DNA from: DASVXQ01 sp046727955
GTDB lineage: Bacteria; Actinomycetota; CALGFH01
Reading direction: 5' to 3'
DNA: 31,120 nt
Assembly (NCBI GenBank): GCA_046727955.1
Contig: JBKPDO010000164.1
Coordinates: forward strand, 1-31,120
Position 1 is the first letter of the stretch; every line of letters starts with the position of its first letter. The translations under genes and the position numbers were made by a program. The notes under the pieces were generated by a model. That model saw only the letters and a list, made by a program, of their open reading frames with translations. It did no database searches and was not told the origin of the DNA. This document shows positions 8,302 through 18,189 of this stretch, one piece after another.

Positions 8302-8307
8302 ATCCTA
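8302..8307 (-). promoter_or_regulatory. Possible -10 element upstream of cysS
   Basis: The minus strand reads TAGGAT about 52 bases before the cysS GTG. No clear -35 hexamer is seen at 16-18 bases. It suggests cysS-rlmB may be transcribed separately from ispD-ispF, consistent with the 278-base gap. Confidence 0.3.
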
Positions 8308-8354
8308 GCCCGGTAACCCGCCACCCTGCTGACTTCGCCTGCATCTATCCATGT

Positions 8355-8370
8355 GGGGAGCCCGCTCCCC
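8355..8370 (-). terminator. Small hairpin downstream of ispF
   Basis: The arms ggggagc and gctcccc are separated by two bases. It lies about 160 bases after the ispF stop and lacks a T-run. Weak terminator candidate. Confidence 0.3.
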
Positions 8371-8487
8371 CTGATCCACCGGGACCTGATCCACCGGGAC
8401 CCGACCCACCGGGACCCGACCCACCGGGGCACCCCTCGGGGTTCCCCGGACCCCTCCGGCCCCTGGGGTTCCCCGGACCTCTCCGGC
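8371..8487. repeat. Intergenic minisatellites: 15 bp x 4 and 27-bp period x 2
   Basis: In the 278-base gap between ispF and cysS, 8371-8430 is four copies of a 15-bp unit: two identical ctgatccaccgggac, then two ccgacccaccgggac-like copies. A 23-bp block recurs at 8438-8460 and 8465-8487 (27-bp period) with one mismatch. No protein-coding gene is supported here. The remaining gap holds the cysS leader. Confidence 0.85.
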
Positions 8488-8528
8488 GCCCCAAGAGCGC
8501 CTGTGCCATGGTTGCTGCGGGCGGGCTG

Positions 8529-9020
8529 CTAGCCAGCCTCCCCGGCGAGGAGGCAGACGGCCAGGGCGGCGATGCCCTCGCCGCGGCCGGTGAAGGCGAG
8601 ACCCTCGGTGGACTTGGGGACCACCTGGAGGCGCGCGGGGTCCAGGTCGAGGGCGCCGCCCAGCGCCTCGCGCATGGCCGGGACCAGCGGGCCGAGGCGG
8701 GGCCGGTCGCACAGCACCGTGACCGTCAAGCTCTGCACCGTCCAGCCGGCCTCGGCGACCAGCTTGGCGACCTGCCGGCAGAAATCCAGGCTCGAGGCGC
8801 CCTCCCAGCGCGAGTCGCCAGGCGGGAAATGCTGGCCGAGGTCGCCGAGACCGGCCGCGGACAGCAGCGCGTCGCAGGCGGCGTGGGCGATCACGTCCGC
8901 GTCGGAGTGACCGTCCAGGCCGCGGTCGAACGGCACCCGCACCCCGCCGAGCAGCAGCGGCCGTCCGCGCACCAGGGGATGGACGTCGAACCCCTGCCCG
9001 ACCCTGAGCGGCGGGATCAC
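8529..9020 (-). CDS. ispF: 2-C-methyl-D-erythritol 2,4-cyclodiphosphate synthase
   Basis: MEP pathway enzyme that cyclises CDP-ME 2-phosphate to MEcPP with release of CMP; a zinc-dependent homotrimer. 163 aa, normal length. The metal-binding block VGQGFDVHPL (Asp12, His14) and the following DGHSDADVIAHA with its His are intact, as are the C-terminal TTEGLAF-like (here STEGLAFTGRGEGIAALA) residues. Start is GTG 9020, whose GTGA overlaps the TGA stop of ispD, so the two MEP enzymes are translationally coupled. Confidence 0.96.
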   Translation of the reverse strand: MIPPLRVGQGFDVHPLVRGRPLLLGGVRVPFDRGLDGHSDADVIAHAACDALLSAAGLGDLGQHFPPGDSRWEGASSLDFCRQVAKLVAEAGWTVQSLTVTVLCDRPRLGPLVPAMREALGGALDLDPARLQVVPKSTEGLAFTGRGEGIAALAVCLLAGEAG

Positions 9021-9889
9021 CGTGGCGCTCCCGCCCGCGTGGCCCGGGCCGCCCTGGCCAGCAGCGCCTCGGCGGCGAGCAGGTCCACGGGGGTGGTGAT
9101 CTTGAGGTTCTCCGGCTCGCCGGGCACCACCGCGACCGGGTAACCGGCCCGCTCGACCAGCACGGCGTCGCCGGCCTCACCGGCCTCACCGGCCTCACCG
9201 GCCTCACCGGCCTCACCGGCCTCACCGGCGCCGGTGGCGGCTGTGGTGGCGGTGCCCGTGGTGCCCGTGGCGGCGGTGGCCGTGGCGGCGGTGGCCGTGG
9301 CGGCGGTGGCCGTGGCGGCGGTGGTGCCCGTGGCCCGCCGGTGTGCCTCCTCGAGGGCGGCCCGCAGGTAGAGCTGCGGGGTCTGGATGGCACGCAGCAC
9401 CTCGCGGTCGACGATGCCGCCTGAGCGGTCCCCGGCCGCCACCCGGCGGACGGTGTCCGTCACAAGAGCGCCAGGGACGATCCCGTAGCGACCCTCCATG
9501 CCATGAAGGGTCTCGAGCAGCCGGTCGATGGCGCCGGCGGCGACCAGCGGACGGCAGGCGTCGTGCACCGCCACGTAGGCAGGGCCGGCGGGAAGGGCAG
9601 CCAGCCCGGCGGCGACGCTCGCGCGGCGGGTCGGGCCACCGAGGACCACCGCTGCGACCTTGGCGAAGCCGCGCGCGCCCACCAGCTCTCCCACGGCATT
9701 GGCGATCAGCGGATGCGTCACCACCACAACGCTCTCGACGCAGCGGTTCGCCTCCACGGCGGCCAGCGCCCAGGAGAGCAGCGGCTGCTCCGCCAGCCCG
9801 ACCAGCGCCTTGGCCCCCTGGTTCCCGAGCCGCCGGCCATCGCCGGCAGCTGGGACGATCACCCCGACCCGTGGGGACGGGTCAGGCAC
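9017..9889 (-). CDS. ispD: 2-C-methyl-D-erythritol 4-phosphate cytidylyltransferase with an internal repeat insertion
   Basis: MEP pathway enzyme joining MEP and CTP to give CDP-ME. Motifs: VIVPAAGDGRRLG near the N-terminus (nucleotide binding), GGPTRRASVAAGL, VHDACRP, AIQTPQ and the C-terminal VPGEPENLKITTPVDL. The family is usually about 230 aa; this one is 290. The excess is a low-complexity stretch at about residues 189-240: Ala/Thr-rich repeats followed by six Gly-Glu-Ala units. It lies between the EEAHRRA helix and DAVLVERAGYPV. The insertion is encoded by tandem DNA repeats whose periods keep frame. Start GTG 9889 is four bases after carD, with AAGGA close by. Confidence 0.94.
   Translation of the reverse strand: MPDPSPRVGVIVPAAGDGRRLGNQGAKALVGLAEQPLLSWALAAVEANRCVESVVVVTHPLIANAVGELVGARGFAKVAAVVLGGPTRRASVAAGLAALPAGPAYVAVHDACRPLVAAGAIDRLLETLHGMEGRYGIVPGALVTDTVRRVAAGDRSGGIVDREVLRAIQTPQLYLRAALEEAHRRATGTTAATATAATATAATATAATGTTGTATTAATGAGEAGEAGEAGEAGEAGEAGDAVLVERAGYPVAVVPGEPENLKITTPVDLLAAEALLARAARATRAGAPR
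9171..9325. repeat. In-frame minisatellite inside ispD (9-bp and 15-bp units)
   Basis: Six perfect copies of the 9-bp unit ccggcctca occupy 9171-9224. Between 9266 and 9325 are three perfect copies and one near-copy of cgtggcggcggtggc (15 bp). On the coding strand they encode Gly-Glu-Ala and Ala/Thr repeats. Both periods are multiples of three. Confidence 0.95.
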
Positions 9890-9893
9890 TTCC

Positions 9894-10373
9894 TTACCCT
9901 TCCAGGGCCTCGTCGACCAGGAGGGTCGCCTTGTGCTCGTCGCACCCGCAGGCGAGCACCAGCTCGGACACGAGGATCTGGCGCGAGCGCTGGAGCATGC
10001 GCTTCTCGCCGGCGGAAAGGCCCTTCTCGCGGTCCCGCACGGTCAGGTCACGGACCACTTCGGCGACCTGGAAGATGTCGCCGGACTGAAGCCGCTCGAT
10101 GTTGCCCTTGAAGCGCCGGCTCCAGTTGCCCTGCGTCGAGGACTCGCCGGTGCGCAGGATGTCGAGCACGCCCTCGACGTCGTCGCCGCTGCACACCTCG
10201 CGGATGCCGACCTCCTGACAATTGTCCCGCGGAACCATGAGGGTGAGGTCGCCGTACGTGAGCTTCAGGACGAGGTACTCCCTGGTCTCGCCACCTACCT
10301 CGCGGTCCTGCAGCCCTTCGACGACCGCGGCACCGTGCTGCGGATAGATGACGCAGTCCCCGACCTTGAACAT
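9894..10373 (-). CDS. carD: CarD family RNA polymerase-binding transcription regulator
   Basis: 159 aa, the usual length. The N-terminal RNA-polymerase-interacting domain (FKVGDCVIYPQHGAAVVEG, then EYLVLKLTYGDLTLMVP) resembles the TRCF RID. The C-terminal helical DNA-binding domain includes NWSRRFKGNIERLQSGD and SAGEKRMLQRSRQILVSEL. In actinobacteria CarD stabilises open complexes at promoters, including rRNA promoters. ATG 10373 is preceded by AAGGGG. It lies directly upstream of ispD with a 4-base gap, so the MEP genes are probably expressed from its promoter. Confidence 0.96.
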   Translation of the reverse strand: MFKVGDCVIYPQHGAAVVEGLQDREVGGETREYLVLKLTYGDLTLMVPRDNCQEVGIREVCSGDDVEGVLDILRTGESSTQGNWSRRFKGNIERLQSGDIFQVAEVVRDLTVRDREKGLSAGEKRMLQRSRQILVSELVLACGCDEHKATLLVDEALEG

Positions 10374-10409
10374 ACGCGAATTCCCCTTCCCTAAGTACGG
10401 AACTTTCTG

Positions 10410-10439
10410 AGATTAGCACCTACAGGCTATGTGGTACAA
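10410..10439 (-). promoter_or_regulatory. Probable sigma-A-type promoter of carD
   Basis: The minus strand has TTGTAC (10439-10434), an 18-base spacer and TAATCT (10415-10410), about 40 bases before the carD ATG. The 132-base gap between disA and carD is much more AT-rich than its surroundings, which fits a promoter. Confidence 0.5.
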
Positions 10440-10505
10440 GGCGAATGCCCTGGTAGAAGGCCTGATCTGCTTGGCTTGCGCAGCTGGAGCGCCAATATTA
10501 AGTAG

Positions 10506-11600
10506 TTATACATATTGCTCCAAAGCGGATGACTCCGCGAGTCGAGCCAGTCCTTCGCGAAGATTTCGTGCTCGTCCCGGGCCGACCCCCTCGACCTCCT
10601 CGAGATCCTCAAGCCCCGCGGCCAGGACGACTTTTAGCGAGCCGAAGCGCTCGACGACCCTCGCGATCACCGAAGAGGGCAGGCCGCGGACCTTCGACAG
10701 CAGGCGGTAGCCGCGCGGCACGACCGCCTGGTCGAGCGCATCCGGGTTGCCGGTCAGGTCCAGCGCCTTTGCCACGGCGACGGGGTCCGATAGCTCCTCG
10801 GGGCTGCGCCGGCTGAGCTCGTCGAGGACGTCGTCGACCTCGACCCCCCGACCAGGCCGCATGTAGTCGCGCACGGCGAGCCGCTGCTCCTCTTCAACGC
10901 CGGCGCCCAGTTCGTCGAGCTGCAGGCGCAGCAGGCGTGCGTCCGCGCCCAGCTCAGCCACGTAGCTCTCCACCTCGCCGCCGATGCGGCGCACCATGTC
11001 CGCGCGGCACAGCAGAGCGAGCACCGTGCGATGGGTGGCGTGTCCCTGCAGCTCGAGGGCGTTGAGCGTGGCGCTGGCCTCGTCGAAGCGCGCCCGGTAG
11101 TGCTGCAGCGTCTGCACCGCCTGGTTGGCGCGCGAGAGCACCGCGCCGACCTCGTCGACCACGTGGCGCCAGCCGTCGACGTAGAGGGTGATCGTACGCA
11201 TCGACTCGGACACGGCGATCACCGGCACGCCCGCCTGCCGCGCGACCCGCTCGGCCGTGCGGTGCCTGGTGCCGGTCTCCATGGTGGACACGGCCGGGTC
11301 GGGCATCAGGTGGACGTTGGCCCAGAGGATGTCGTGGGCGCCCTCGTCCAGCACCAGCGCCCCGTCCATCTTGGCCAGCTCGGAGAGGCGCTGCGCCGTG
11401 AACGGGACCTGGATGCGGAAGCCGCCGGTGAACAGGGCCTGCACCTGCGGCGGGCCGCCGAGCACGATCAGGCCGCCGGTCTCGGCGCGCAGGATGCGCT
11501 CCAGACCCTGCCGCAGCGGCGTGCCGGGAGAGACCAGCCGGAGCACCGCGAGCAGGCGGCCGTCCAGCCGCTCCCTGGTCATGGCCTGGACCTCGTTCAT
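10506..11600 (-). CDS. disA: Diadenylate cyclase / DNA integrity scanning protein DisA
   Basis: Makes c-di-AMP from two ATP and scans DNA for branched intermediates. 364 aa. The N-terminal DAC domain shows KMDGALVLDEG (DGA at 79-81) and TGTRHRTAERVA (RHR at 112-114), both catalytic. A helical spine and a C-terminal helix-hairpin-helix domain follow (LPSSVIARVVERFGSL, then VEGVGPGRARNLREGL). ATG 11600 overlaps the radA stop by ATGA, the conserved radA-disA coupling; RadA is known to bind DisA and reduce its activity in other bacteria. Confidence 0.97.
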   Translation of the reverse strand: MNEVQAMTRERLDGRLLAVLRLVSPGTPLRQGLERILRAETGGLIVLGGPPQVQALFTGGFRIQVPFTAQRLSELAKMDGALVLDEGAHDILWANVHLMPDPAVSTMETGTRHRTAERVARQAGVPVIAVSESMRTITLYVDGWRHVVDEVGAVLSRANQAVQTLQHYRARFDEASATLNALELQGHATHRTVLALLCRADMVRRIGGEVESYVAELGADARLLRLQLDELGAGVEEEQRLAVRDYMRPGRGVEVDDVLDELSRRSPEELSDPVAVAKALDLTGNPDALDQAVVPRGYRLLSKVRGLPSSVIARVVERFGSLKVVLAAGLEDLEEVEGVGPGRARNLREGLARLAESSALEQYV

Positions 11601-13033
11601 CGGTCCCCCGTCGCGCTGGTCGTGGCGGCGCCGCCGGCGGAGGCGGTGGCGGAGGCGGGACGGCGGGGGCGCCGCTCGCCTTCCCCAGCGACGGCCGCCA
11701 GCGCCTCGCCCACCGAGCCGGCCGCGGTGAGCGCGAGGTCCAGGGGGGCGCGGAGCGCCTGGCCCGCGGCCGGCACCAGGGCGCGGCGGAAGCCGAGCCG
11801 AGCCGCCTCGGCCAGGCGCCGCTCGAGCTGCGGCACCGGGCGGACCTCACCGCCGAGCCCGACCTCGCCGAACGTGACCAGGTCGGCCGGCACCTGCCAG
11901 TCGCGGGCGGCGGAGGCCAGCGCCAGGCAGACGGACAGGTCGGCGGCGGGCTCGGTGAGCCGGATCCCGCCGGCGGTGGCGGCGAACACGTCGTGGCCGG
12001 AGAAGGAGACGCGCGCCCGCCGCTCGAGCACCGCGATCAGGATCGCCAGCCGGCCCTGGTCCAGGTCCTGGGCCATGCGGCGCGGCATCGCCAGCCCGGT
12101 CGGCGCCACCAGCGCCTGGACCTCTGTCACCAGCGGGCGGACGCCCTCGAGGCTCACGGTGCAGGCCACCCCTGGCACGTCGGCCTCGCGGGCCGACAGG
12201 AACAGGCGCGAGGGGTCGGCCAGCGGCTCCAGGCCCGATCCGGTCATCTCGAAGCAGCCGACCTCGTGGGCGGGGCCGAAGCGGTTCTTGGTGCAGCGGA
12301 CCAGGCGCAGCGCGTGGTGCTGATCGCCCTCGAAGGACAGCACCACGTCGACCAGGTGCTCGAGTGTCTTGGGCCCCGCCACCAGGCCCTCCTTAGTGAC
12401 CTGGCCGACCAGGAAGGTAGCAATGCCCCGCTCCTTGGCCAGCCGGACGAGCTGGGCGGACACCTCGCGCACCTGGCCGACGCCACCGGGCGCGCCGGCC
12501 AGCTCCGGGTCGGCGACAGTCTGCACCGAGTCGACCACCACCACCCGGGGGGCCAGCTGCTCGATCAGCACGCGCACGGCGCCAAGGTCGGTCTCGGCCG
12601 CCAAGTACAGCTCAGGGTGCAGTGCGCCCAGCCGCTCGGCGCGCAGGCGCACCTGCTCGCGCGACTCCTCGGCGCAGACGTACAGCACCCTGCCCTCGGC
12701 GGCGAGCTTGGCGAGCACGCCCAGCAGTAGGGTGGATTTGCCGATGCCCGGCTCGCCGGCCAGCAGCACCACCGAGCCGGTCACCAGCCCGCCGCCGAGC
12801 ACCCGGTCGAGCTCGTCGACGCCGGTCGGCCGGTGGGCGGCCACCTGCGCCGCGACCTGGGTGATCGGGATGGCCGGCGTGACTGGTCCGGCCGCGCGCG
12901 CCGGGCCGCGGCGCTCGAGCACCTCCTCGACCAGCGTGTTCCAGCCGCCGCAGCTCGGGCAGCGGCCGACCCACCGCGGGGTGGAGGCCCCACACTCGGT
13001 GCAGGCGAAGGTGGTACGGACGGATCTGGCCAC
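11597..13033 (-). CDS. radA: DNA repair protein RadA (Sms)
   Basis: RecA-like branch-migration/helicase ATPase, 478 aa. Start chosen as GTG 13033 after AGGAA, because the family begins a few residues before the zinc finger; the open frame continues much further upstream without homology. Zinc finger: CTEC and CPSC (11-28). Walker A AGEPGIGKS (about 92-100), Walker B VVVVDSVQT, the RadA-specific KNRFG (249-253), and a C-terminal Lon-protease-like domain (VFAATAGGIRLTEPAADL). A perfect DnaA box lies upstream. Confidence 0.95.
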   Translation of the reverse strand: MARSVRTTFACTECGASTPRWVGRCPSCGGWNTLVEEVLERRGPARAAGPVTPAIPITQVAAQVAAHRPTGVDELDRVLGGGLVTGSVVLLAGEPGIGKSTLLLGVLAKLAAEGRVLYVCAEESREQVRLRAERLGALHPELYLAAETDLGAVRVLIEQLAPRVVVVDSVQTVADPELAGAPGGVGQVREVSAQLVRLAKERGIATFLVGQVTKEGLVAGPKTLEHLVDVVLSFEGDQHHALRLVRCTKNRFGPAHEVGCFEMTGSGLEPLADPSRLFLSAREADVPGVACTVSLEGVRPLVTEVQALVAPTGLAMPRRMAQDLDQGRLAILIAVLERRARVSFSGHDVFAATAGGIRLTEPAADLSVCLALASAARDWQVPADLVTFGEVGLGGEVRPVPQLERRLAEAARLGFRRALVPAAGQALRAPLDLALTAAGSVGEALAAVAGEGERRPRRPASATASAGGAATTSATGDR

Positions 13034-13113
13034 GACGCTTCCTGCGTGCAACGCCTCGGAGGGCAAGGCTGGACCGGCCAACGGTAGCATGGAGGCCGGA
13101 CCACCAGCCCTCG

Positions 13114-13122
13114 TTATCCACA
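13114..13122 (+). promoter_or_regulatory. Consensus DnaA box in the radA upstream region
   Basis: ttatccaca, an exact match to the classical DnaA-binding 9-mer, lies in the 143-base gap between mutY and radA, about 80 bases before the radA GTG. Six of nine bases are A/T, uncommon in this GC-rich window. Single boxes can mediate DnaA control of transcription; no cluster indicating an origin is seen. Confidence 0.4.
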
Positions 13123-13176
13123 AACGTCCCAGGTAGCCTGCCCTGGTGGCTGCCCATCGTGGTGTGGCCGTCTGGC

Positions 13177-14082
13177 TCAGGTGGGGAGGTGGTAGCGACC
13201 GTCCGCTCGGGCGATCAGGCCCTCGGCCTGGAGGCGGGAGAGCAGGGCGGGGAACCAGCCCGGCGGGCGCTCCGCGGCGGCGGCGTCGACGGCCGTGGCC
13301 AGCGCGGCCTCGTCCAAGCCGGCGGGCTCCTTCGCCAGGGCGCGCACGACGGCGCCGCGCCAGCGGCGGTCGGAGCTCACGAAAGGCGGCTGTGACCTGG
13401 ACCTGGACCTGGACCGCGGCGCCTCCGGGCCGAGCGCCAGCCAGCGGCACGACAGGGCGATCGGGCAGCCGTCACAGCGCGGCACAGTGGCACGGCAGTA
13501 CGTGGCGCCGACATCCATCAGCGCCGACGACCACGCCCAGGCGCGGCCGGCTGGCATCGCCTGGTCGGCCAGCGCCTGGCGGGCCGCCGGGGTGAGCTGC
13601 GACGGGTCGGTGCCCGCGAGCGAGCGTGCCAGTACGCGCGCGACGTTGGTGTCGACCGGGGCGACGTCCTGGCCGAGCGCGAAGCAGGCCACCGCGCGGG
13701 CGGTGTAGGGCCCGACTCCCGGCAGGCTGGCCAGCTCCTGGACCGTCTCCGGCCAGCCACCCCGCTCCACGACCGCCTGGGCGCAGGCCCGCAGCGCCAG
13801 CGCGCGGCGGTTGTAGCCCAGCCCCTGCCAGGCACGCAGCACCGCGGCGGGCGTGGCGCGGGCGAGCGTCCCGACATCGGGGAAGCGCTCCAGGAAGCGT
13901 GGGAACGCGACCGCCGCCCGCTCGGCCTGGGTCTGCTGCGCGAGGACCTCCGCGACCAGCACGCGGTAAGGGTCGCGGGTGCGGCGCCAGGGCAGATCGC
14001 GGCCGCTGCGGCCGAACCATTCGAGCACCCGGGCGCGGACGGCCTCCAGCCGCTCGGCCTCGACGGCCGGGAACTTGGTCAT
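13177..14082 (-). CDS. mutY: A/G-specific adenine glycosylase
   Basis: Removes adenine mispaired with 8-oxoguanine. 301 aa, typical of actinobacterial forms. HhH-GPD motifs: DLPWRRTRDPYRVLVAEVLAQQT with the catalytic Glu, LPGVGPYTARAVACFALGQDVAPVDTNVARVLAR with the catalytic Asp, then an iron-sulfur loop with the spacing C-x6-C-x2-C-x5-C (CRATVPRCDGCPIALSC). A short Arg-Ser run from a 6-bp DNA repeat (about 13394-13416) links it to the C-terminal winged segment. Start ATG 14082 is in the second unit of a 29-bp tandem duplication whose upstream copy has an out-of-frame ATG. Confidence 0.94.
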   Translation of the reverse strand: MTKFPAVEAERLEAVRARVLEWFGRSGRDLPWRRTRDPYRVLVAEVLAQQTQAERAAVAFPRFLERFPDVGTLARATPAAVLRAWQGLGYNRRALALRACAQAVVERGGWPETVQELASLPGVGPYTARAVACFALGQDVAPVDTNVARVLARSLAGTDPSQLTPAARQALADQAMPAGRAWAWSSALMDVGATYCRATVPRCDGCPIALSCRWLALGPEAPRSRSRSRSQPPFVSSDRRWRGAVVRALAKEPAGLDEAALATAVDAAAAERPPGWFPALLSRLQAEGLIARADGRYHLPT

Positions 14083-14116
14083 GGCGGCTCGACGGCCGGG
14101 AACTTGGTCATGGCGG
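14059..14116. repeat. Exact 29-bp tandem duplication covering the mutY start
   Basis: The units 14059-14087 and 14088-14116 are identical. Each contains the start codon and first eight codons of mutY. Since 29 is not a multiple of three, the upstream copy of the start reads out of frame. Confidence 0.97.
14079..14111 (-). CDS. Ten-codon upstream ORF created by the mutY start duplication
   Basis: ATG 14111 overlaps the permease stop by ATGA and opens MTKFPAVEPP, which ends in a TGA overlapping the real mutY ATG, again by ATGA. Ribosomes could pass from permease to mini-ORF to mutY by repeated termination-reinitiation. It is not conserved-looking as a protein and is probably a duplication by-product; translation is untested. 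Confidence 0.45.
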   Translation of the reverse strand: MTKFPAVEPP

Positions 14117-15496
14117 CATTGTCGCGACCCCGTTGCGCAGCCGCACGAGGCCGGTGAGGTAGACCGCGGTCGCCAGCGCGCTGGCCACGCCCAGGGCGAG
14201 CAGCGACGGCCCGGCCGGCAGCGGCAGCGCCACCGGCAGCACCGCGCCAGCCACCCAGGAGAGCTGGAACACCGTCTCCGATCGGGTGATCGTGGTGCCG
14301 CGCACCGCCAGCGGCACGTCGCGCTGCACCAGGCTCTCGAAGCCGAGCCGAGCTGCCGCGGCGGCGCCGCCCATGACCAGCCCGGCGAGCCCCGCGGTGA
14401 GGACTCCGACCCGGCTCGCCAGCAGCAGGCCGGTGGCCGCGCAGAGCCCAAGGCCGAGTGCCAGCAAGCCCTCCTCGTGCAGGATCCTGGCGATCCGCGG
14501 CACCACGAAGGCGGCGATTATGCTGCCGAACCCGACCCCGGAGAGCAGCAGGCCGAGGCCGGCGGTGCTGACCCCGCGGCGCCGCAGGGCGAATGCGAGC
14601 AGGAATAGCACGAAGCCGCCGGCAGCGCGAGTGCCGGCGCTGGCGGACCGCGCCAGGCGCACCCGGGCCACCGGCCAGCGCGCGGCGGTGGTGCCGGCCT
14701 GCTCGCCGCCACCGGTGGCCTTGGGGGTCGGTGCGGGCGCGGGCCGGCCCTCTCCGTCCCGCCGCGCCCCCTGCCGCCGCGCCCCGTTCCTCTCCTCGCC
14801 GTTCCTCTCCTCGCCGTTCCTCTCCTCGCCGTTCCTCTCCTCGCCGTTCCTCTCCTCGCCGTTCCTCTCCTCGCCGTTCCTCTGCTCCTCGTCCCGCCGC
14901 CCCCCGCGGGCCGCGGGGACCGCCAGGGCCAGCGCCGCGCCCAGCAGGAAGACCAGCCCGCTCAGCCGCAGCACGGCCCCACCGCCGAGCAGCTTGTGGA
15001 CACCCACGCCCAGCAGAGCGCCGAGCGTCCCGCCCACGGCCGCCACCCTGGCCATGCGGCTGTTGATGGGCACCAGCGCCCGCCCGGCGCCGACCAGCTC
15101 AGGGACCAGGGCGCTGCGGCTGATGCCGTGGACGCGGGAGCAGACCAGCAGGCCGAACGCGAGCGGGAAGAGCAGCAGCGACTCCACCCGCGGCGCCGCC
15201 TCCCAGGCAAGCACCGCGCGCAGCAGCAGCGCGCCGGTCATGGCCACGCGGCTGGCGCCGATGCGACCGTCGAGCACGCGGCCGAGCAGCGGGGCGACCA
15301 CCGCGAAGGGCGCCACGGTGATCAGCAGGTACAGCGCAACCCGCGGTCGCGCCGCGGCCACCGGCACGGCGAAGAACAGGGTCCCGGCGAGCGCCACCGC
15401 CACCAGCGCGTCCCCCACCGCGCTGGTGCCGTGCACCCAGGCGAGGCGGCTCAGCGCACGCCCCTCGGGGGACAGCGCCGCCAAGCCGCGGCGCAC
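14108..15496 (-). CDS. MFS-type permease with a charged repeat in the central loop
   Basis: Integral membrane protein of about 462 aa with 10-12 hydrophobic segments (for example DALVAVALAGTLFFAVPVAA, YLLITVAPFAVVAPLLG, VLRLSGLVFLLGAALALAV and GGFVLFLLAFALRR). Layout matches the major facilitator superfamily; no substrate can be named. Between the two six-helix halves is a hydrophilic loop with about six Arg-Asn-Gly-Glu-Glu units, encoded by a 15-bp tandem repeat. Start is uncertain: GTG 15496 puts it after the clpC terminator. ATG 15522 is in another frame and would need a shift in a G6 run. The stop overlaps the mutY leader ATG. Confidence 0.8.
   Translation of the reverse strand: MRRGLAALSPEGRALSRLAWVHGTSAVGDALVAVALAGTLFFAVPVAAARPRVALYLLITVAPFAVVAPLLGRVLDGRIGASRVAMTGALLLRAVLAWEAAPRVESLLLFPLAFGLLVCSRVHGISRSALVPELVGAGRALVPINSRMARVAAVGGTLGALLGVGVHKLLGGGAVLRLSGLVFLLGAALALAVPAARGGRRDEEQRNGEERNGEERNGEERNGEERNGEERNGEERNGARRQGARRDGEGRPAPAPTPKATGGGEQAGTTAARWPVARVRLARSASAGTRAAGGFVLFLLAFALRRRGVSTAGLGLLLSGVGFGSIIAAFVVPRIARILHEEGLLALGLGLCAATGLLLASRVGVLTAGLAGLVMGGAAAAARLGFESLVQRDVPLAVRGTTITRSETVFQLSWVAGAVLPVALPLPAGPSLLALGVASALATAVYLTGLVRLRNGVATMPP
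14785..14889. repeat. 15-bp tandem repeat, about 7 copies, inside the permease gene
   Basis: gttcctctcctcgcc recurs with exact 15-bp spacing from 14785 (starts at 14785, 14800, 14815, 14830, 14845, 14860, and a degenerate 14875). On the coding strand it gives Arg-Asn-Gly-Glu-Glu. The period preserves frame. Confidence 0.97.
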
Positions 15497-15536
15497 CCCC
15501 CTGGCCGCGGCGGCCGCGCCATCACCACCACGACGA

Positions 15537-15559
15537 AGCCCCCGGATTACCCGGGGGCT
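15537..15559 (-). terminator. Hairpin terminator after clpC
   Basis: Nine-base arms agcccccgg and ccgggggct with a 5-base loop, 32 bases after the clpC stop. No T-run follows, as is usual for actinobacterial terminators. It also argues that the permease starts downstream of this point. Confidence 0.6.
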
Positions 15560-15590
15560 CCGTCTATCCCTGGGGTGGGACACTCGAAAG

Positions 15591-18083
<2,493 letters not shown>

Positions 18084-18130
18084 GCCAAACCCCCAGGGAT
18101 ACGGCGGCAGCAACACCTTGCCGCCAATCG

Positions 18131-18136
18131 ACTATA
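18131..18136 (-). promoter_or_regulatory. Probable -10 element of clpC
   Basis: TATAGT on the minus strand, 47 bases before the clpC ATG. No good -35 hexamer is recognisable at standard spacing, which would fit activator-dependent transcription. Confidence 0.4.
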
Positions 18137-18189
18137 CACCCGGCCCCCTGGCGTCCTGTTGGGGAAGGTCCGCCGCAGCGGGCGGATGC

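Noticed and set aside
9171..9325. CRISPR-like array
   Set aside because: Units are 9 and 15 bp and contiguous, with no spacers; no cas genes are present.
8305..9393. Minus-strand frame overlapping ispD and ispF
   Set aside because: It is the alternative frame of two clear enzymes and is Pro/Arg-rich low complexity.
13114..13122. Replication origin near radA
   Set aside because: Only one DnaA box, no AT-rich unwinding region, and no dnaA, dnaN or parAB genes nearby.
13034..13450. N-terminal extension of radA
   Set aside because: The open frame continues upstream, but the residues are Arg/Pro-rich and the zinc finger start with AGGAA at GTG 13033 fits the family.
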